Positions 5,186 through 5,567 of a stretch of DNA of 5,567 bases are shown here, piece by piece. How positions within the stretch are numbered: position 1 is the stretch's first letter; the number at the start of each line of letters is the position of its first letter. The stretch comes from Clostridiales bacterium. Its GTDB lineage: Bacteria; Bacillota; Clostridia; Oscillospirales; Oscillospiraceae. The stretch covers positions 1-5,567 of the forward strand of contig PITX01000098.1 of assembly GCA_017577345.1 (NCBI GenBank), written 5' to 3'. The notes beneath the pieces are model-generated. The model did no database searches, had not been told where the DNA came from, and saw only the letters and a program-made list of their open reading frames with translations. The position numbers and the translations under genes are program-made.

Positions 5186-5300
5186 GTTGGCGTTACCTAT
5201 CTTCCCGGGCAGTCACCCGCCAAGTATTGTCGGCGCAAATGAGCTTAACTTCTGTGTTCGGGATGGGAACAGGTGGACCCTCACCGCAATCAACACCAAC
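5186..5300 (-). rRNA. rrf: 5S ribosomal RNA
   Basis: A 115-nt 5S gene on the minus strand. Helix I pairs GTTGGTGTT (5300-5292) with AACGCCAAC (5194-5186) over nine positions. The helix II/III core reads GGTCCACCTGTTCCCATCCCG, then GAACACAGAAGTTAAGC, the conserved bacterial 5S signature. Loop-E/helix IV-V sequence follows as CGCCGACAATACTTGGCGGG. Ends are set by helix I and could be off by one or two bases. The gene is the last in an rRNA operon transcribed leftwards, towards the fusion gene. It is intact, unlike the two derived units after it. Length and pairing are normal for Firmicutes. Confidence 0.95.
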
Positions 5301-5567
5301 TGCGTCGAAGCAAGCTTCGCTCATTCCGTTTCCGCCCACACCTTACGGTCCGGTCGAGAACTTCATGCCGCTTCGTTGCTTCTCCTCTCCGATTCAAATC
5401 CGCTTTGCCGAGTTTTGAATCGGTTTGGATACGATGTCTTATCAGTAACCATTTTCCAGTTACTGAACTTGTTTCTTGGTGCCGGAGGTTTAGCTTGTCT
5501 CTTACTCCGTTACCTCATCAGGATACACCCTGAAAACTGAACATGAATGAATCGGAAGGTTATGACT
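5301..5567 (-). other. 23S-5S intergenic spacer of the rRNA operon
   Basis: No protein gene or tRNA is seen. The TACACCCTGAAAACTGAACA block (5524-5543) is typical of Firmicutes rRNA spacers close to a 23S end, so the 23S gene should start within or just beyond the last bases. The final GGTTATGACT resembles a 23S 3' terminus read in reverse, but this is not proven. The spacer is long (at least about 260 bases). It holds a perfect GAAGC-AA-GCTTC palindrome (5307-5318), a 10-bp stem CCGATTCAAA/TTTGAATCGG (5389-5398/5414-5423) and a stem TCAGTAAC/GTTACTGA (5442-5449/5459-5466). These may guide pre-rRNA processing. Confidence 0.75.
5381..5426. repeat. Hairpin repeat related to the fusion-gene terminator region
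   Basis: TCTCCTCTCCGAT (5381-5393), a hairpin with a 15-base loop and ATCGGTT (5419-5425) parallel TTCCTCTCCGAT (4609-4620) and ATCGGTT (4646-4652). Both are preceded by TCATTCCGTT (5321-5330 and 4595-4604). The stem interiors differ, but each remains fully paired. This looks like two diverged members of one dispersed repeat; only two copies are visible, so the family is tentative. Confidence 0.5.

Noticed and set aside
4920..5540. Plus-strand 206-residue open frame with repeated peptide segments
   Set aside because: It runs antisense through the 5S gene and the 108-bp units. The peptide repeat arises only because 108 is divisible by three. No ribosome site or family resemblance.
5558..5567. 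3' end of 23S rRNA inside the window
   Set aside because: AGTCATAACC on the minus strand resembles a 23S terminus, but ten bases are too few to call, so it is noted only in the spacer entry.

Overview
The window looks like a GC-rich Clostridia chromosome, probably Oscillospiraceae/Ruminococcaceae. The reasons are the CsaB-type pyruvyl transferase, a Wzy_C membrane protein with a DUF4330 partner, strong GGAGG ribosome sites, and a Firmicutes-style 5S rRNA. The organism is inferred from gene families and sequence style only. No 16S rRNA is present to confirm it.

Left part (1-2107, minus strand): an operon of three genes joined by ATGA overlaps. In transcription order they are a small single-pass DUF4330 protein, a 524-residue polytopic O-antigen ligase/polymerase (Wzy_C) protein, and the first 16 codons of a zinc-ribbon protein that runs off the left edge. 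Middle (2108-2208): a compact divergent promoter whose two -10 boxes lie in one 14-bp palindrome. Next (2209-4413, plus strand): a 734-residue protein joining a family-4-type glycosyltransferase to a CsaB polysaccharide pyruvyl transferase. Together these genes suggest assembly and pyruvylation of a secondary cell-wall polysaccharide, the kind that anchors SLH-domain surface proteins. The glycosyltransferase half would add a sugar, the CsaB half would add the pyruvate ketal, and the Wzy_C protein would polymerise or transfer the chain outside the membrane.

Right part (4414-5567): no convincing protein gene apart from a doubtful 11-codon ORF just after the fusion gene. It is a buffer between the plus-strand wall gene and a minus-strand rRNA operon that converges on it. 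It contains a strong plus-strand terminator, a second GC hairpin, a 110-bp palindromic MITE-like element, and the 5S rRNA with a long 23S-5S spacer on its upstream side. The 23S gene itself should start at or just beyond the right edge.

The most unusual feature is downstream of the 5S gene. The 5S terminator is followed by two tandem 108-bp units, 106/108 identical to each other. Each unit fuses a new 10-bp hairpin to a remodelled 3' portion of the 5S gene and another copy of the same terminator. I do not recognise this arrangement as a described element. It may be a terminator-reinforcing array or a source of small 5S-derived RNAs.
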